Shown here piece by piece: positions 18,315-27,445 of a stretch of DNA of 64,000 nucleotides; within the stretch, counting starts at the first letter, position 1, and each line of letters begins with the position of its first letter. The stretch lies in assembly GCA_020161695.1 (NCBI GenBank), contig JAIUOO010000013.1, positions 62,001 through 126,000 of the forward strand. The letters are read 5' to 3'. Under the pieces are notes generated by a model. That model was not told the DNA's origin. It made no database searches and saw nothing but the letters and a program-made list of their open reading frames with translations. Position numbers and translations under genes: made by a program. The DNA is from Pseudomonadota bacterium (lineage in GTDB: Bacteria > Pseudomonadota > Alphaproteobacteria > Rhizobiales > Phreatobacteraceae).

Positions 18315-19898
18315 ATGGCCATCCGCACCTCCGGCATCCTGACGGGAATGGGTCCGAGCGACTTCGTCCGGATGAAGAACCAGGTCGCCGACCTGCAGCG
18401 CCAGCTTGGCTCCGGCCAGAAATCGGAGACCTATGGCGGCCTCGGCGCCGACCGGGGCTTCGCGCTCGCCTTCCGCGCCTCCATGAGCCAGATCAGCTCG
18501 TGGCAGCAGAACATCTCGCTGGTCACCACCCGCATCTCCATCCTCGAGACCTCGCTCAACGGCGTGCAGAAGACCGCCGCGTCGGCCAAGACCTCGCTGC
18601 AGCCGAACGAGTTCACGCTGTCCTCGGGCCGCACGATCGGGCAGGTGGCGGCGGCCGATGGGCTCGACGCCGTCGTGTCGATGCTGAATGCCAATGACGG
18701 CAGCCGCTACGTGTTCGGAGGCCGCAAGACGGCGACGCCGCCGGTGCGCGACAGTTCCGTCTTCCTCAACGGCGAAGGCTCGAAGAACGGCTTCAACACC
18801 ACGCTGCTCCAGCGCATGCAGGCCGATCTCGGCGTTGCCACGGCGTCGCCGGAGCGCAACCCCGCGGCGACCGGCCGGCTCACCGTCTCGGCCGCTGGCG
18901 TCCAGCCGGTGACGATCGCCGAGGACGGCGTGCATCCGTTCGGCCTCAAGGTCGGCACGGTCTCGGGCGCGGTGGACGGTATCGCGGCGACCACGACGGC
19001 CGGACCTCCGGCTTCAGTGTCGATCTCGGCGGGCGCCGGCAATGCCGCTGCCGGGCAGTCGCTCAAGCTCAATTTCACGCTGCCGGACGGCACGACCGAG
19101 ACGATCAGCCTGACGGCGGTTCCCACCGACGCCGACGTGGTGGCCTCCAACCAGTTCAGGGTCGGTGCTACCTCTGCCGAGACGCTGGACAATCTGAGGG
19201 GAGCGCTCGGCACCCAGCTCGGCAAGCTGGTCGGCGGCAAGCTGGCGGCGGCATCCGCGGTGAAAGCGGGCGAGGATTTCTTCAAGGGCGAAACCAACCC
19301 GGCAGCGCTCGCAGGCCCGCCACCGGTCGAGACCGGCGTGCCGAAGCGCCTGGTGGCGGGCGTCTCCGGAACCATGGCCGATGCGGTCGCCTACGACACG
19401 CCGCAGAACGCCGACGCGACCACCGTTCGCTGGTATCAGGGCGACCGGGAATCGACCAATCCGCGCGCCACGGCCTCGGCCGAGGTGGACAGCGCCCAGA
19501 CCGTCTCCTATGGCGCGCGCGCCGACGAGGAAGCACTGCGGACGACGGTCCAGTATCTCGCGGTGGCGGGCTCGCTGCGGTTCGACGCCAGCGACCCGAA
19601 CGCGCTGGAGCGCTACCAGGCGCTGACGCCGCGGGTCGTCTCCGGCCTCAGCATGGAGAAGGCGACCCAGACGGTCGAATCGATCCGTGTCGAGATCGCG
19701 GCGGCCAATACCGGCGCCAATTCCGCGAAGACGCGGCATACCGACAGCACCGCCATGCTGGGCGGCCTGCTGACCGATATCGAGGGCGTCGACGACAACG
19801 AGATCGCGGTGCAGATCCTCGCCATGCAGACCAACCTGCAGGCGAGCTACCAGACGACGTCGATGCTGTCGCAGCTGTCGCTGCTGAAATATCTCTGA
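18315..19898 (+). CDS. flgL: Flagellar hook-associated protein 3 FlgL
   Basis: A 527-residue flagellin-fold junction protein. The N-terminal D0/D1 region (residues 1-140, including G-S-G-Q-K-S-E-T-Y-G-G-L and R-Y-V-F-G-G) and the C-terminal helix (about 450-527, ending S-Q-L-S-L-L-K-Y-L) match FlgL. The central insert makes it clearly longer than enterobacterial FlgL (about 320), common in Rhizobiales. It follows flgK by 9 bp with a GAGGA ribosome binding site. Placement between flgK and the convergent flaF supports the name. Confidence 0.92.
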   Translation: MAIRTSGILTGMGPSDFVRMKNQVADLQRQLGSGQKSETYGGLGADRGFALAFRASMSQISSWQQNISLVTTRISILETSLNGVQKTAASAKTSLQPNEFTLSSGRTIGQVAAADGLDAVVSMLNANDGSRYVFGGRKTATPPVRDSSVFLNGEGSKNGFNTTLLQRMQADLGVATASPERNPAATGRLTVSAAGVQPVTIAEDGVHPFGLKVGTVSGAVDGIAATTTAGPPASVSISAGAGNAAAGQSLKLNFTLPDGTTETISLTAVPTDADVVASNQFRVGATSAETLDNLRGALGTQLGKLVGGKLAAASAVKAGEDFFKGETNPAALAGPPPVETGVPKRLVAGVSGTMADAVAYDTPQNADATTVRWYQGDRESTNPRATASAEVDSAQTVSYGARADEEALRTTVQYLAVAGSLRFDASDPNALERYQALTPRVVSGLSMEKATQTVESIRVEIAAANTGANSAKTRHTDSTAMLGGLLTDIEGVDDNEIAVQILAMQTNLQASYQTTSMLSQLSLLKYL

Positions 19899-19905
19899 CG
19901 GGATC

Positions 19906-19925
19906 GGCGCGCCGGAAGGCGCGCC
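19906..19925. terminator. Hairpin between convergent flgL and flaF
   Basis: GGCGCGCC-GGAA-GGCGCGCC forms an 8-bp stem with a GNRA-like tetraloop, placed exactly between the two convergent gene ends. There is no T-run on either side, so efficiency is uncertain. Confidence 0.5.
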
Positions 19926-19944
19926 CGCGCAATCCAGCTTGCGC

Positions 19945-20316
19945 TCAGCCGCGGCCGGCGAGGCCCGCGGCGATATTCGAATTGATCGAGACCAGAATGC
20001 CCAGCTTCTCCGGAGCGGGCTCGATCTCGATATCGACAGTGCGCTGGAAGATGAACAGGCCGAGATTGGCGATGTTGTTCTTGATCGCCAGCGGCAGCGG
20101 ATTGTCCGGCTTGGTCGCCGAGGTCGACAGGATGGTCCAGAGCTTGCGGTTATAGGCCAGCGCCGCGCCGAGCTCGCCGGCCTTCTGCGGCCACTGGTCC
20201 TTGACCGACTGGATCTTGGCGGCCGCCTTCAGCAACAGGCTGGCTTCCAGCTCGCGCGGACTGGCCGTTGCGGTGACCCTAGCCGTCGACGCGTACGCTG
20301 CTGCCCCGTGATGCAT
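19945..20316 (-). CDS. flaF: Flagellar biosynthesis regulator FlaF
   Basis: A 123-residue cytoplasmic protein matching FlaF: A-Y-A-S-T-A near the start, T-A-S-P-R-E-L-E-A-S-L-L-L-K-A-A and L-W-T-I-L-S-T in the middle. In Caulobacter and relatives FlaF is needed for flagellin synthesis or secretion and acts opposite to FlbT. The ATG at 20316 gives the standard N-terminus. It overlaps the end of flbT by 38 bp, so the pair is translationally linked. Confidence 0.95.
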   Translation of the reverse strand: MHHGAAAYASTARVTATASPRELEASLLLKAAAKIQSVKDQWPQKAGELGAALAYNRKLWTILSTSATKPDNPLPLAIKNNIANLGLFIFQRTVDIEIEPAPEKLGILVSINSNIAAGLAGRG

Positions 20317-20692
20317 GACCCAACAGAGTCCCTTCGTACTCGATGAGGCCCTTGGTGGCCTTCAGGGCTTTGTAGAGGGAACCGGTTAATATGTAATTGT
20401 TGATCTCGTCGACAAAGCGAAGTGTTGAGGGCGCTGCCTTCACCACGTCGTTGACCAGGTCGAAATACATCTTGTGATGCGCCGCCGGCTCGCGGGACAG
20501 GTACATGAGCTGGACGATCAGGTAGATCTTCTTGCAGGGCGTGTCGGCGGCCTCGACCGTCATCACGTCCTTTTCGCGCAGGATCGGCGCTTCGCCCTCG
20601 ATGGTGAGCCGGGTGCGCTGATCGTCGTTGACGATGACGCTGTCGCCGAGAATGAACTTCTCGCCGGGCTTCAGTTCGACCTTGAGCGCCAT
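20279..20692 (-). CDS. flbT: Flagellin mRNA regulator FlbT
   Basis: A 137-residue protein with the FlbT hallmark start M-A-L-K-V-E-L-K-P-G-E-K-F and the D-I/D-N-Y-I-L-T-G-x-L-Y-K-A-L-K segment near the end. FlbT binds flagellin mRNA 5' regions and represses translation until the hook is complete (shown in Caulobacter). The ATG at 20692 follows GGAGAG; the frame extends to 20734 without family support. Runs into flaF by 38 bp. The target flagellin gene lies about 1.7 kb upstream. Confidence 0.96.
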   Translation of the reverse strand: MALKVELKPGEKFILGDSVIVNDDQRTRLTIEGEAPILREKDVMTVEAADTPCKKIYLIVQLMYLSREPAAHHKMYFDLVNDVVKAAPSTLRFVDEINNYILTGSLYKALKATKGLIEYEGTLLGHASRGSSVRVDG

Positions 20693-20800
20693 TGCAGCTC
20701 TCCGCTCGATTCGATTGAGCGGCGATCCTAGCACGGCAGGCAGGGAAGGGAGCAGCGCGGCTGCACCCCTCCCGCCAGGTGGTTAAGCGATGTGCGGGCG

Positions 20801-22255
20801 CTACAGCCTGAGGGCCTGGACCCGGCGGTTCGCCGCGCGGCCGAACTCGGTGGCGTTGTCCGCGATGGGCTCGTTCGGGCCACGGCCGTCGACCTGAACC
20901 CTCGCCGGCGAAATACCCTGCGACATCAGCCAGTTGCGAACGGACTCGGCGCGGCGCACCGACAAGGTCAGGTTGTGCTGCGGCGACCCCGTCGCATCGG
21001 TATGGCCGACCAGACCCAGCCGCAACGCGGGATCGTTCTTCAGGACATTGGCCAGTTCCTGCAGCGAAGCGGCAGCGGACAGTTCCAGCTCGGCCGAGTT
21101 GAGGCGGAACTGGATGTAGAGATCGACCTGACCGCGTTCGCGCAGGCCGGCGGTGATGTTCTGCTGGACGGGAGCAGCGGTCGGCGCGCGGACAGGCGTA
21201 GAGCGGACCACCGGCTCACCGGCGAAGCGGAAGCTCGCGCCATAGCCGCCGAAATTGTTGGACGAGACGCCGTTGCGGGTCACGCCGGGATAGGCGTTGC
21301 GACCGGCCTCCGGCACGACGGAAACGCGGCCGCCGTTGCGGGCGACCATGCCGGCGTGGAGCGCGGCGCGGCAGATGGAGGAATCGGCAGTATAGACATC
21401 CGTACCCCAGACTGCGCCGCGGGCAAGCGCGTCGGCATCGCAGGTGCAGGCCAGTGTTTCGCCCGAATCCGCCAGGGCGGCGAAATCGTCCGGGCAGACA
21501 GTGACCGCCGTCGCCGTGGCCGGCGTCGCGGCGCGCGGTTCGCCGGCGAAGCGGAAGCTTGAACCGTAGTCCCCGTAGTTGCTGGAGGTGACGCCGTTGC
21601 GGGTCACGCCGGGATAGGTGTTGCGGCCGGGCTCCGGAACGACCGACACCTGACCGCCATTGCGCGGGATCATGCCGGCGTGAAGCGCGGCGCGGCAGAT
21701 CGAGGAGTCCGCGGTGTAGATGCCCATGCCCCAGACGGCGCCGCGGGCTATCGAGTCACCGTCGCAGGTGCAGGTCAGCGTTTCGCCGCCTTCGGCGAGG
21801 GCCGAGAAATCGTCGGGGCATGGGCCGACGACAGCGACCGGGGCAGCGGATCGCTCCGCGCCGGCCGGGGGTGCCGGGGCGTCCGAGCGCGCGAAGCGGA
21901 AGCTTGAACCGTAGGAACCGTAGTTCGACGAGGAAATGCCGTTGCGGGTGATGCCGGGATAGCTGGTGCGCCCGGCCTCGGGCACTGCCGTTACCGTACC
22001 GCCGCGCCGCGGGATGGCGCCGGCATGAGCGGCCGAGCGGCAGATGGAGGAATCGGCGGTGTAGACATCCATGCCCCAGACCGAACCGCGACGGACGGCG
22101 TCGGCATCGCAGACGCAGATCAGCGGCGCGGTACTGTCGGCGAAGGCCGCGAAGTCGTCCGGGCAGGCCGAGGGAGCGGATGATTGCGCGAAGGCGGATG
22201 AAATGGGGGATGAAAGGAAGAGACTGGCTGCGAGCAGCCAGAATGTGCGTGCCAT
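20801..22255 (-). CDS. OmpA family protein with three tandem LCCL domains
   Basis: A 484-residue secreted protein (an ATG at 22276 would add 7 residues). A signal peptide (about 1-23) is followed by three repeats of about 92 residues (31-122, 146-237, 254-345), each with four cysteines and the LCCL signature Y-T-A-D-S-S-I-C-R-x-A-x-H-A-G, ending in G-S-S-F-R-F or G-A-S-F-R-F. Repeats 2 and 3 are closest. A linker leads to a C-terminal OmpA domain (376-484) with the peptidoglycan-binding motif L-V-G-H-T-D-A-T-G and N-R-R-V. It is therefore likely an outer-membrane or periplasmic, cell-wall-bound protein. LCCL domains are lectin-like/LPS-binding in animals. It lies between flagellin and flbT on the same strand; a flagellar role is inference only. 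Confidence 0.88.
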   Translation of the reverse strand: MARTFWLLAASLFLSSPISSAFAQSSAPSACPDDFAAFADSTAPLICVCDADAVRRGSVWGMDVYTADSSICRSAAHAGAIPRRGGTVTAVPEAGRTSYPGITRNGISSSNYGSYGSSFRFARSDAPAPPAGAERSAAPVAVVGPCPDDFSALAEGGETLTCTCDGDSIARGAVWGMGIYTADSSICRAALHAGMIPRNGGQVSVVPEPGRNTYPGVTRNGVTSSNYGDYGSSFRFAGEPRAATPATATAVTVCPDDFAALADSGETLACTCDADALARGAVWGTDVYTADSSICRAALHAGMVARNGGRVSVVPEAGRNAYPGVTRNGVSSNNFGGYGASFRFAGEPVVRSTPVRAPTAAPVQQNITAGLRERGQVDLYIQFRLNSAELELSAAASLQELANVLKNDPALRLGLVGHTDATGSPQHNLTLSVRRAESVRNWLMSQGISPARVQVDGRGPNEPIADNATEFGRAANRRVQALRL

Positions 22256-22403
22256 GTGAGAACTGCCTGATTGCATGAAAACGTCGCCACCGGCGGCTCA
22301 TGCAGCATGCGTCTTCCCTTCGGTCAAGCTGACGCGGCAGGGCATGTCCCGCGACAGATTCAGCCGGCGTTTTCGGTTTCCAGCGGGGTCTGGCCGGGCG
22401 CGA

Positions 22404-23627
22404 TCAGCCGAACAGGCTGAGCACGCTCTGGTCGGCCTGATTGGCGAGGGACAGCGCCTGCGTCGACAACTGCTGGCGGGTCTGGAGCGCCAGCATGTTG
22501 GCGCCTTCCTCGTTCATGTCGGCGAGCACGAGGTTGTCGGCGCCGGTCTTCAGCGTGCTCGCCATTTCCTGCGTGAACTTCTGGCGGATCTGCACCAGCG
22601 CCAGGTTCGAGCCGAAGGCGCTCGACTGGGAGCGCAGCTTGGCCATGGCCTGCGACAGGTCGGCCATCGCCTCGTTGATGTCCTTGTCGGTCTGGAAACC
22701 GTTCATCTGATCGCGGATCGCGAGATCCTCGCTGACCGTGAAGCGGACGCCGGTGATGGTCAGCGACGAGGTCTGCCGCTCGTTGAACATGGCCTGCAGC
22801 GTGTCGGCCGCCAGGAGGTTCACGCCGTTGAAGCCGGCATCCTTGGCGAGCTGGTCGATCTGGCGGCGCAGTTCCGAGAACTGGGCGGCGATGTTCGTCC
22901 GCGTGACGTTCATCTCGCCCGCGGGCTTCGTGCGGTCGGAAAGGGCAGGGAAGCCCATGTTGCTGAGTGCCGCGCCGGCATTGCTGGACGAGATGGTCAG
23001 CGGCTGCGTGCCGACGGTCTGGACGATCAGGCGGCCGTCCGGCGACAGCAGTGCGCGCGCATCGGCGCCCGAGGTAGAGCCGACCGCCACGCCGACGCCG
23101 GTCGCGGTGCCGGCGCTGGTGTTGTTGTTGATGGCGTCGACGAGGTCGCCGACGGTCGAGCCGGCGGCGATCGTCAGCGTCGTCGTCCGGTTGGTGCCGG
23201 TGTCGAGGGTGATCGTCTCGCCAGCCGCGAAGCCGAGCGAGGTGAGGGTGGTGGTCGTCGTCAGCGCGCCCTGCAGGCCGCCGATGGTCGGCAGGATGCC
23301 GCCGAGGCGGGCGGTGGTCGCGGCGGAGCCTTGAGCCTGCCGGGCGAGGGCCTGCGCGTTCTCGACCACGCGGACGATGGAGCGGATGCCGTTGTCGGCG
23401 GCTTCCAGCGTCTTGATGGCGGTGCCGATGCCGTCCAGCAGATTGGTGATGTCGGTGGCGCGCGAATTGAGCATCGCGGCCGAGAAGAAGTTGCCGGGGT
23501 TGTCGAGCGCGGTGTTGACCTTCTTGCCGGTGGACAGGCGGTACTGCGTGCGATCGCGCAGATCCGCCGTGTTCATCAGCGAGAGGAGGTTGCCGCGAAT
23601 GCCTTTCGAAAGGACGATATCGCTCAT
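22404..23627 (-). CDS. fliC: Flagellin
   Basis: A 407-residue filament subunit. The N-terminal D0/D1 region (A-D-L-R-D-R-T-Q-Y-R-L-S-T-G-K-K-V-N-T-A) and the C-terminal helix (T-R-Q-Q-L-S-T-Q-A-L-S-L-A-N-Q-A) are well conserved; the middle is T/G/A-rich. The ATG at 23627 is preceded by GGGGACAT. FlbT and FlaF lie downstream on the same strand. The upstream region carries a CGGCA-N5-TGCCG palindrome. The symbol fliC is used generically (fla/flj in some relatives). Confidence 0.96.
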   Translation of the reverse strand: MSDIVLSKGIRGNLLSLMNTADLRDRTQYRLSTGKKVNTALDNPGNFFSAAMLNSRATDITNLLDGIGTAIKTLEAADNGIRSIVRVVENAQALARQAQGSAATTARLGGILPTIGGLQGALTTTTTLTSLGFAAGETITLDTGTNRTTTLTIAAGSTVGDLVDAINNNTSAGTATGVGVAVGSTSGADARALLSPDGRLIVQTVGTQPLTISSSNAGAALSNMGFPALSDRTKPAGEMNVTRTNIAAQFSELRRQIDQLAKDAGFNGVNLLAADTLQAMFNERQTSSLTITGVRFTVSEDLAIRDQMNGFQTDKDINEAMADLSQAMAKLRSQSSAFGSNLALVQIRQKFTQEMASTLKTGADNLVLADMNEEGANMLALQTRQQLSTQALSLANQADQSVLSLFG

Positions 23628-23739
23628 TCTGATGTCCCCGGCCGAACCCCGGCGATTCTCGCGGGGCCTTGTTGATGGGGCAATCTGGCCCGTTAACCCT
23701 AATCAAAGGTTAATTTCCGTCCCGGAGCCGTTTTCGCGG

Positions 23740-23754
23740 GCGATTTTAATGCCT
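23740..23754 (-). promoter_or_regulatory. Possible sigma-54 promoter of flagellin
   Basis: On the minus strand AGGCATTAAAATCGC keeps the GG-N10-GC spacing but matches the rest of the consensus poorly. It is the only such spacing I found between the palindrome and the gene. Predicted start near 23728. Confidence 0.3.
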
Positions 23755-23796
23755 TAGGGCAGGTGTGTGTGTCGCGTCCGACACGGCAATTGTTAA

Positions 23797-23815
23797 CCCG
23801 GCAGGTTTTGCCGGG
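23797..23815. promoter_or_regulatory. FlbD-like palindrome upstream of flagellin
   Basis: CCCGGCAGGTTTTGCCGGG has perfect 7-bp arms around five central bases and belongs to the CGGCA-N5-TGCCG set found at four flagellar promoters in this window. Confidence 0.65.
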
Positions 23816-23958
23816 CGGCAGGAATGCCCGGAGCGGCCGCCGCCGCGAATTGCCTCGCGTGCCCGGCGGGCTTATCTCAGCGCCGATCGAGACCGCGCGG
23901 AAGGCGTCCGCGACGTCGATGACACGACAGCATCAGCCCGTCTCGAGGAGGCTCAAGC

Positions 23959-25350
23959 ATGCCCGGCACCCGTACCGAAACCGACACGTTCGGCCCCATC
24001 GAGGTCGCTTCCGACCGCTACTGGGGCGCCCAGGCCGAGCGCTCGCTCGGCAATTTCAGGATCGGCTGGGAGAAGCAGCCCGCGCCGATCGTCCGAGCGC
24101 TCGGCATCGTCAAGCGCGCCGCGGCGGAGACCAACGTGGCGCTCGGCCGGCTGGATCCCGGCATCGGCGAGACCATCGTCAAGGCGGCGCAGGAGGTGAT
24201 CGAGGGTAAGCTCGACGCGCATTTCCCGCTGGTCGTCTGGCAGACCGGCTCGGGCACCCAGTCGAACATGAACGCCAACGAGGTGATCTCGAACCGCGCC
24301 ATCGAGATGCTGGGCGGGGAGATGGGCTCCAAGAAGCCGGTCCATCCCAACGACCACGTCAACATGAGCCAGTCGTCGAACGACACCTATCCGACGGCCA
24401 TGCACATTGCCTGCGCGGAAGAGATCGTCCACCGCCTGCTGCCCGCCCTCCAGCAGTTGCGCAATGCGCTGAACGACAAGGCCGGCGCGTGGAAGGACAT
24501 CGTCAAGATCGGCCGCACCCATACGCAGGATGCGACGCCGCTGACCCTGGGGCAGGAGTTCTCCGGCTACACACAGCAGATCGAGAACGGCATCGCCCGC
24601 ATCGAGCAGACGCTGCCGGGCCTGATGCAGCTCGCGCAGGGCGGCACGGCGGTCGGCACCGGCCTCAACGCGCCGGTCGGCTTCGCCGAGATGGTGGCGG
24701 ACCGCATCGCGGCGATCACGGGCCTCAAGTTCACCTCGGCGCCGAACAAGTTCGAGGCGCTGGCCGCCCACGACGCCATGGTGTTCTCGCACGGTGCGAT
24801 CAACACCGTGGCGGCCTCGCTGTTCAAGATCGCCAACGACATCCGCTTCCTCGGGAGCGGGCCGCGCGCCGGCCTCGGCGAGCTGTCGCTGCCCGAGAAC
24901 GAGCCGGGCTCGTCGATCATGCCGGGCAAGGTCAACCCGACCCAGTGCGAGGCGCTGACCCAGGTCTGCGTGCAGATCTTCGGCAACAATGCCGCGCTGA
25001 CCTTCGCCGGCAGTCAGGGGCATTTCGAGTTGAACGTGTTCAATCCCGTGATGGCCTACAACTTCCTGCAATCGGTGCGGCTGATGGCCGATGCGGCTGT
25101 CTCCTTCACCGAGAACTGCGTCGTCGGCATCGAGCCGCGCGAGGATAATATCAAGGCGGGCGTCGAGCGCTCGCTGATGCTGGTCACCGCGCTCGCGCCG
25201 AAGATCGGCTACGACAACGCCGCCAGGATCGCCAAGACCGCGCACAAGAACGGCACGACGCTGAAGGAGGAGGCGCTGAAGACCGGTCTCGTCACCGAGG
25301 CCGAGTACGCGGCGCTGGTCGATCCCCGCAAGATGATCGCGCCGGGCTGA
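23959..25350 (+). CDS. fumC: Class II fumarate hydratase FumC
   Basis: A 463-residue, oxygen-stable, iron-independent fumarase that hydrates fumarate to L-malate in the TCA cycle. The fumarase/aspartase signature [11 protein letters not shown] is present at about residue 317, and [15 protein letters not shown] at about 92. Length is standard. The ATG has a GGAGG ribosome binding site. It is a metabolic gene placed between two flagellar clusters; a hairpin follows its stop. Confidence 0.97.
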   Translation: MPGTRTETDTFGPIEVASDRYWGAQAERSLGNFRIGWEKQPAPIVRALGIVKRAAAETNVALGRLDPGIGETIVKAAQEVIEGKLDAHFPLVVWQTGSGTQSNMNANEVISNRAIEMLGGEMGSKKPVHPNDHVNMSQSSNDTYPTAMHIACAEEIVHRLLPALQQLRNALNDKAGAWKDIVKIGRTHTQDATPLTLGQEFSGYTQQIENGIARIEQTLPGLMQLAQGGTAVGTGLNAPVGFAEMVADRIAAITGLKFTSAPNKFEALAAHDAMVFSHGAINTVAASLFKIANDIRFLGSGPRAGLGELSLPENEPGSSIMPGKVNPTQCEALTQVCVQIFGNNAALTFAGSQGHFELNVFNPVMAYNFLQSVRLMADAAVSFTENCVVGIEPREDNIKAGVERSLMLVTALAPKIGYDNAARIAKTAHKNGTTLKEEALKTGLVTEAEYAALVDPRKMIAPG

Positions 25351-25391
25351 GCTCTTTGTTCCAAAGGATGAGCGCATGACTGCCGCGCGGC

Positions 25392-25412
25392 GCCCGCCGT
25401 TGCGCGGCGGGC
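25392..25412 (+). terminator. Hairpin downstream of fumC
   Basis: GCCCGCCG-TTGCG-CGGCGGGC forms an 8-bp stem 40 bp after the fumC stop. No T-run, so possibly only a processing signal. Confidence 0.4.
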
Positions 25413-25434
25413 CTGCCTGTCGCTAGGCGAGGGG

Positions 25435-26307
25435 ATGCTTGCCCGCGACTTTGCGATCCTGATGTTCGTCTGCTTCGTCTGGGCGACGAACTTCGTCGCG
25501 ACCAAGCTGGCGCTGACGGTGCTGCATCTGCCGCCGCTGTTCTTCTCGTCGGCGCGCTTCCTCGTCGTCTTCCTGTTCGCACTTCCCTGGCTGCTGCCCT
25601 GGCCGAGGCCACGGCTGCGCATCGTCATGGTGGGTCTGTGCATGGGGGCAGGCGGCTTCGGCCTCGTGTCGATCGGTCTCATGTCCGCGACGCCCGCGAG
25701 TGCGGCCGTGGTCACGCAGCTCGGCGTGCCGATCACCGCCCTGCTCTCCGTCTTCATGCTCGGCGAGCGGATCGGCTGGCGGCGCGGCGTCGGCATCGCG
25801 CTCGCCTTTCTCGGCGCGGTGACGGTCATGTACGACCCGCGCGGCTTCACGCTGTCGTTCGGCCTGATCTTCGTGCTCGCCAGCGCCATGACATCGGCGC
25901 TCGGCATGGTGCTGATGAAGAAGATGGAGAACGTCCAGCCGATGCAGTTCCAGGCCTGGGTCGGGCTGTCGTCCTCGGTGCCGCTGGCCTTCGGATCGCT
26001 GGTTCTGGAGACCGGGCAGGTGGAGGCCGCGATGGCGGGCGGCTGGCTCTTCGTCGGGGCGCTCGCCTATGTCGCGCTGGCCGTATCGCTGCTCGGCCAC
26101 AGCCTGTTCTACACGTTGGTGCGGAAATACGAGGCCAACCTGATCTCGACGCTGACGCTGATGTGCCCGCTGATGGCCATCGGCCTCGGCGTCGCCGTCA
26201 CCGGCGACCGCTTCGATCTCCGCATGATCCTCGGCACGGCAGTGGTGCTGACCGGCGTCGCGCTGATCCTGCTGGCGCCGAGGAAGCCCGCCGCCAGGCC
26301 GCGCTGA
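25435..26307 (+). CDS. EamA/DMT family transporter
   Basis: A 290-residue inner-membrane protein with ten predicted helices in two EamA halves (about 5-135 and 145-285). The C-terminus is short and basic, as in the family. Substrate is not deducible. The ATG at 25435 follows GAGGGG closely. It is 84 bp downstream of fumC, probably with its own promoter. It is a paralogue in fold, not in close sequence, of the other EamA genes in this window. Confidence 0.88.
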   Translation: MLARDFAILMFVCFVWATNFVATKLALTVLHLPPLFFSSARFLVVFLFALPWLLPWPRPRLRIVMVGLCMGAGGFGLVSIGLMSATPASAAVVTQLGVPITALLSVFMLGERIGWRRGVGIALAFLGAVTVMYDPRGFTLSFGLIFVLASAMTSALGMVLMKKMENVQPMQFQAWVGLSSSVPLAFGSLVLETGQVEAAMAGGWLFVGALAYVALAVSLLGHSLFYTLVRKYEANLISTLTLMCPLMAIGLGVAVTGDRFDLRMILGTAVVLTGVALILLAPRKPAARPR

Positions 26308-26359
26308 AAACGCCGAATGCCGCCCGGTGGCGGCGAAGATGCGCAAGCGGCTTCGACGG

Positions 26360-26794
26360 TCAGGCGACGCGCTCGACCCGCTGCTCGGCCGACTGGGCCT
26401 CGTCCTTGCGCGCCATTTCGCGGGCATAGGCCTTGAGCTTCAGCACCATGTCGTCGGGAAACTGGCGAACGACCTCGCCGGTGACCTTGTCGACGGTGCG
26501 ATAGACCAGCATGCCTGCGGCGTCATCCTTCTCGATCCGGCGCTGGAGCGATTCCCGCACCGTATCGGCGATCCGCTCCATGCGCGCCTTGCGATCGGCA
26601 AGGATGCGCGCGTCGCGCGCCGCGAAATCGCCCGCACGACGATCGTCCGCGCCCGTCGATGCTCCCGCACCGACAGGCTGCGCAACCCGCTGCTCGCGGG
26701 GCAATTCCGTCCGTACCGCCTCGCGGTACTGCACGGCTTCCGGCCGCCCGGCTGAATTCGATCCGACGGCCGGTCGATGGGACGCGATGTCCAT
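26360..26794 (-). CDS. FlaG-like flagellar protein
   Basis: A 144-residue protein whose C-terminal ~70 residues contain L-V-Y-R-T-V-D-K-V-T-G-E-V-V-R-Q-F-P-D-D, matching the FlaG signature (valine-rich D-x-x-T-G-E-V-V-R-Q-x-P). The N-terminal half is charged and probably disordered. The ATG at 26794 has AGGGAG upstream; a longer frame to 26854 lacks support. FlaG proteins influence filament length. It lies downstream of the flgI-flgJ-flgN genes on the same strand but 171 bp away, with an inverted repeat in between. Confidence 0.65.
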   Translation of the reverse strand: MDIASHRPAVGSNSAGRPEAVQYREAVRTELPREQRVAQPVGAGASTGADDRRAGDFAARDARILADRKARMERIADTVRESLQRRIEKDDAAGMLVYRTVDKVTGEVVRQFPDDMVLKLKAYAREMARKDEAQSAEQRVERVA

Positions 26795-26863
26795 GACCGG
26801 AACTCCCTGTGGGGGTGGGACCTCGTGATCCCTCTTCTCCCGAGTGCCGGACAATACGGCGCG

Positions 26864-26886
26864 TGTCCTAAGCTGACGTTAGGACA
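26864..26886. promoter_or_regulatory. 8-bp inverted repeat upstream of the FlaG-like gene
   Basis: TGTCCTAA (26864-26871) and TTAGGACA (26879-26886) are perfect inverted arms around a 7-bp spacer. It is AT-richer than its surroundings and lacks a T-run, so an operator is more likely than a terminator. Confidence 0.45.
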
Positions 26887-26965
26887 TATGGTGAATCGGC
26901 GCGGAAAAATTCCCGCGCAATCTTAACGAATTGGCTTTCGCGACATCGCCAGATTCGCTGACGTC

Positions 26966-27445
26966 TCAGAGCTGGCGGGTGATCGCCATCGGCGTGCCGA
27001 CCATCGGCGGCGGGGCCGTGGCGCGGCCGCTTGCGCCGTAACCCGCCGGTGCGCGCTTCGCCTGAACCGCCGACGAGACATGGCGGATGATGCCCTCTGC
27101 CACGGCGTGCGCGGTGGCGAGGACGGCAAGGTTCACTTCGAGCGCCTTTTGCAGCGCCTCATTCTCGGCCCGGACCACGGCGAGGGCAGGCCCCGCAGCC
27201 CGCTTCAGATAGGCGGCATTGGCCTTCAGCACCGAAAGCTCGGCCATGTAGCGTCGCGACAGTTCGGCCTTCCGCGGTTCCAGCGGCGCGGCGTCGCGCA
27301 TGCGCGCTGCGCGGACCGCAGCCGCCTCGTCGGCGAGAACGGCGGCGAGCTCCGCCATGGTGCGGCGCAGGCTCTGGATGAAGGCGGAGGCTTCGGCGGC
27401 CGTGGCGATGGCGGCGGGCGCCTTCAGATCAAGCGGCTCGTTCAT
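26966..27445 (-). CDS. FlgN-like flagellar chaperone (FlbY-like)
   Basis: A 159-residue, almost entirely helical protein rich in alanine, with the layout of FlgN-type export chaperones, which bind the hook-junction proteins FlgK and FlgL before secretion. In Caulobacter the gene in this position, after flgI and flgJ, is called flbY. The ATG shares one base with the flgJ stop (TGATG), so the two genes are coupled. Sequence identity to FlgN proper is not evident; the assignment rests on length, helicity and position. Confidence 0.65.
   Translation of the reverse strand: MNEPLDLKAPAAIATAAEASAFIQSLRRTMAELAAVLADEAAAVRAARMRDAAPLEPRKAELSRRYMAELSVLKANAAYLKRAAGPALAVVRAENEALQKALEVNLAVLATAHAVAEGIIRHVSSAVQAKRAPAGYGASGRATAPPPMVGTPMAITRQL

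Larger units (their letters stand above)
23628..23958. promoter_or_regulatory. Flagellin/fumC intergenic control region
   Basis: The 331-bp gap between divergent flagellin and fumC genes contains three elements for the minus-strand flagellin gene: a weak sigma-54-like element (23740-23754), CTAA-N7-TTAA at 23699-23713 resembling a CtrA box, and an FlbD-like palindrome at 23797-23815. The last ~140 bp before fumC show no clear signals apart from its ribosome binding site. Confidence 0.55.
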
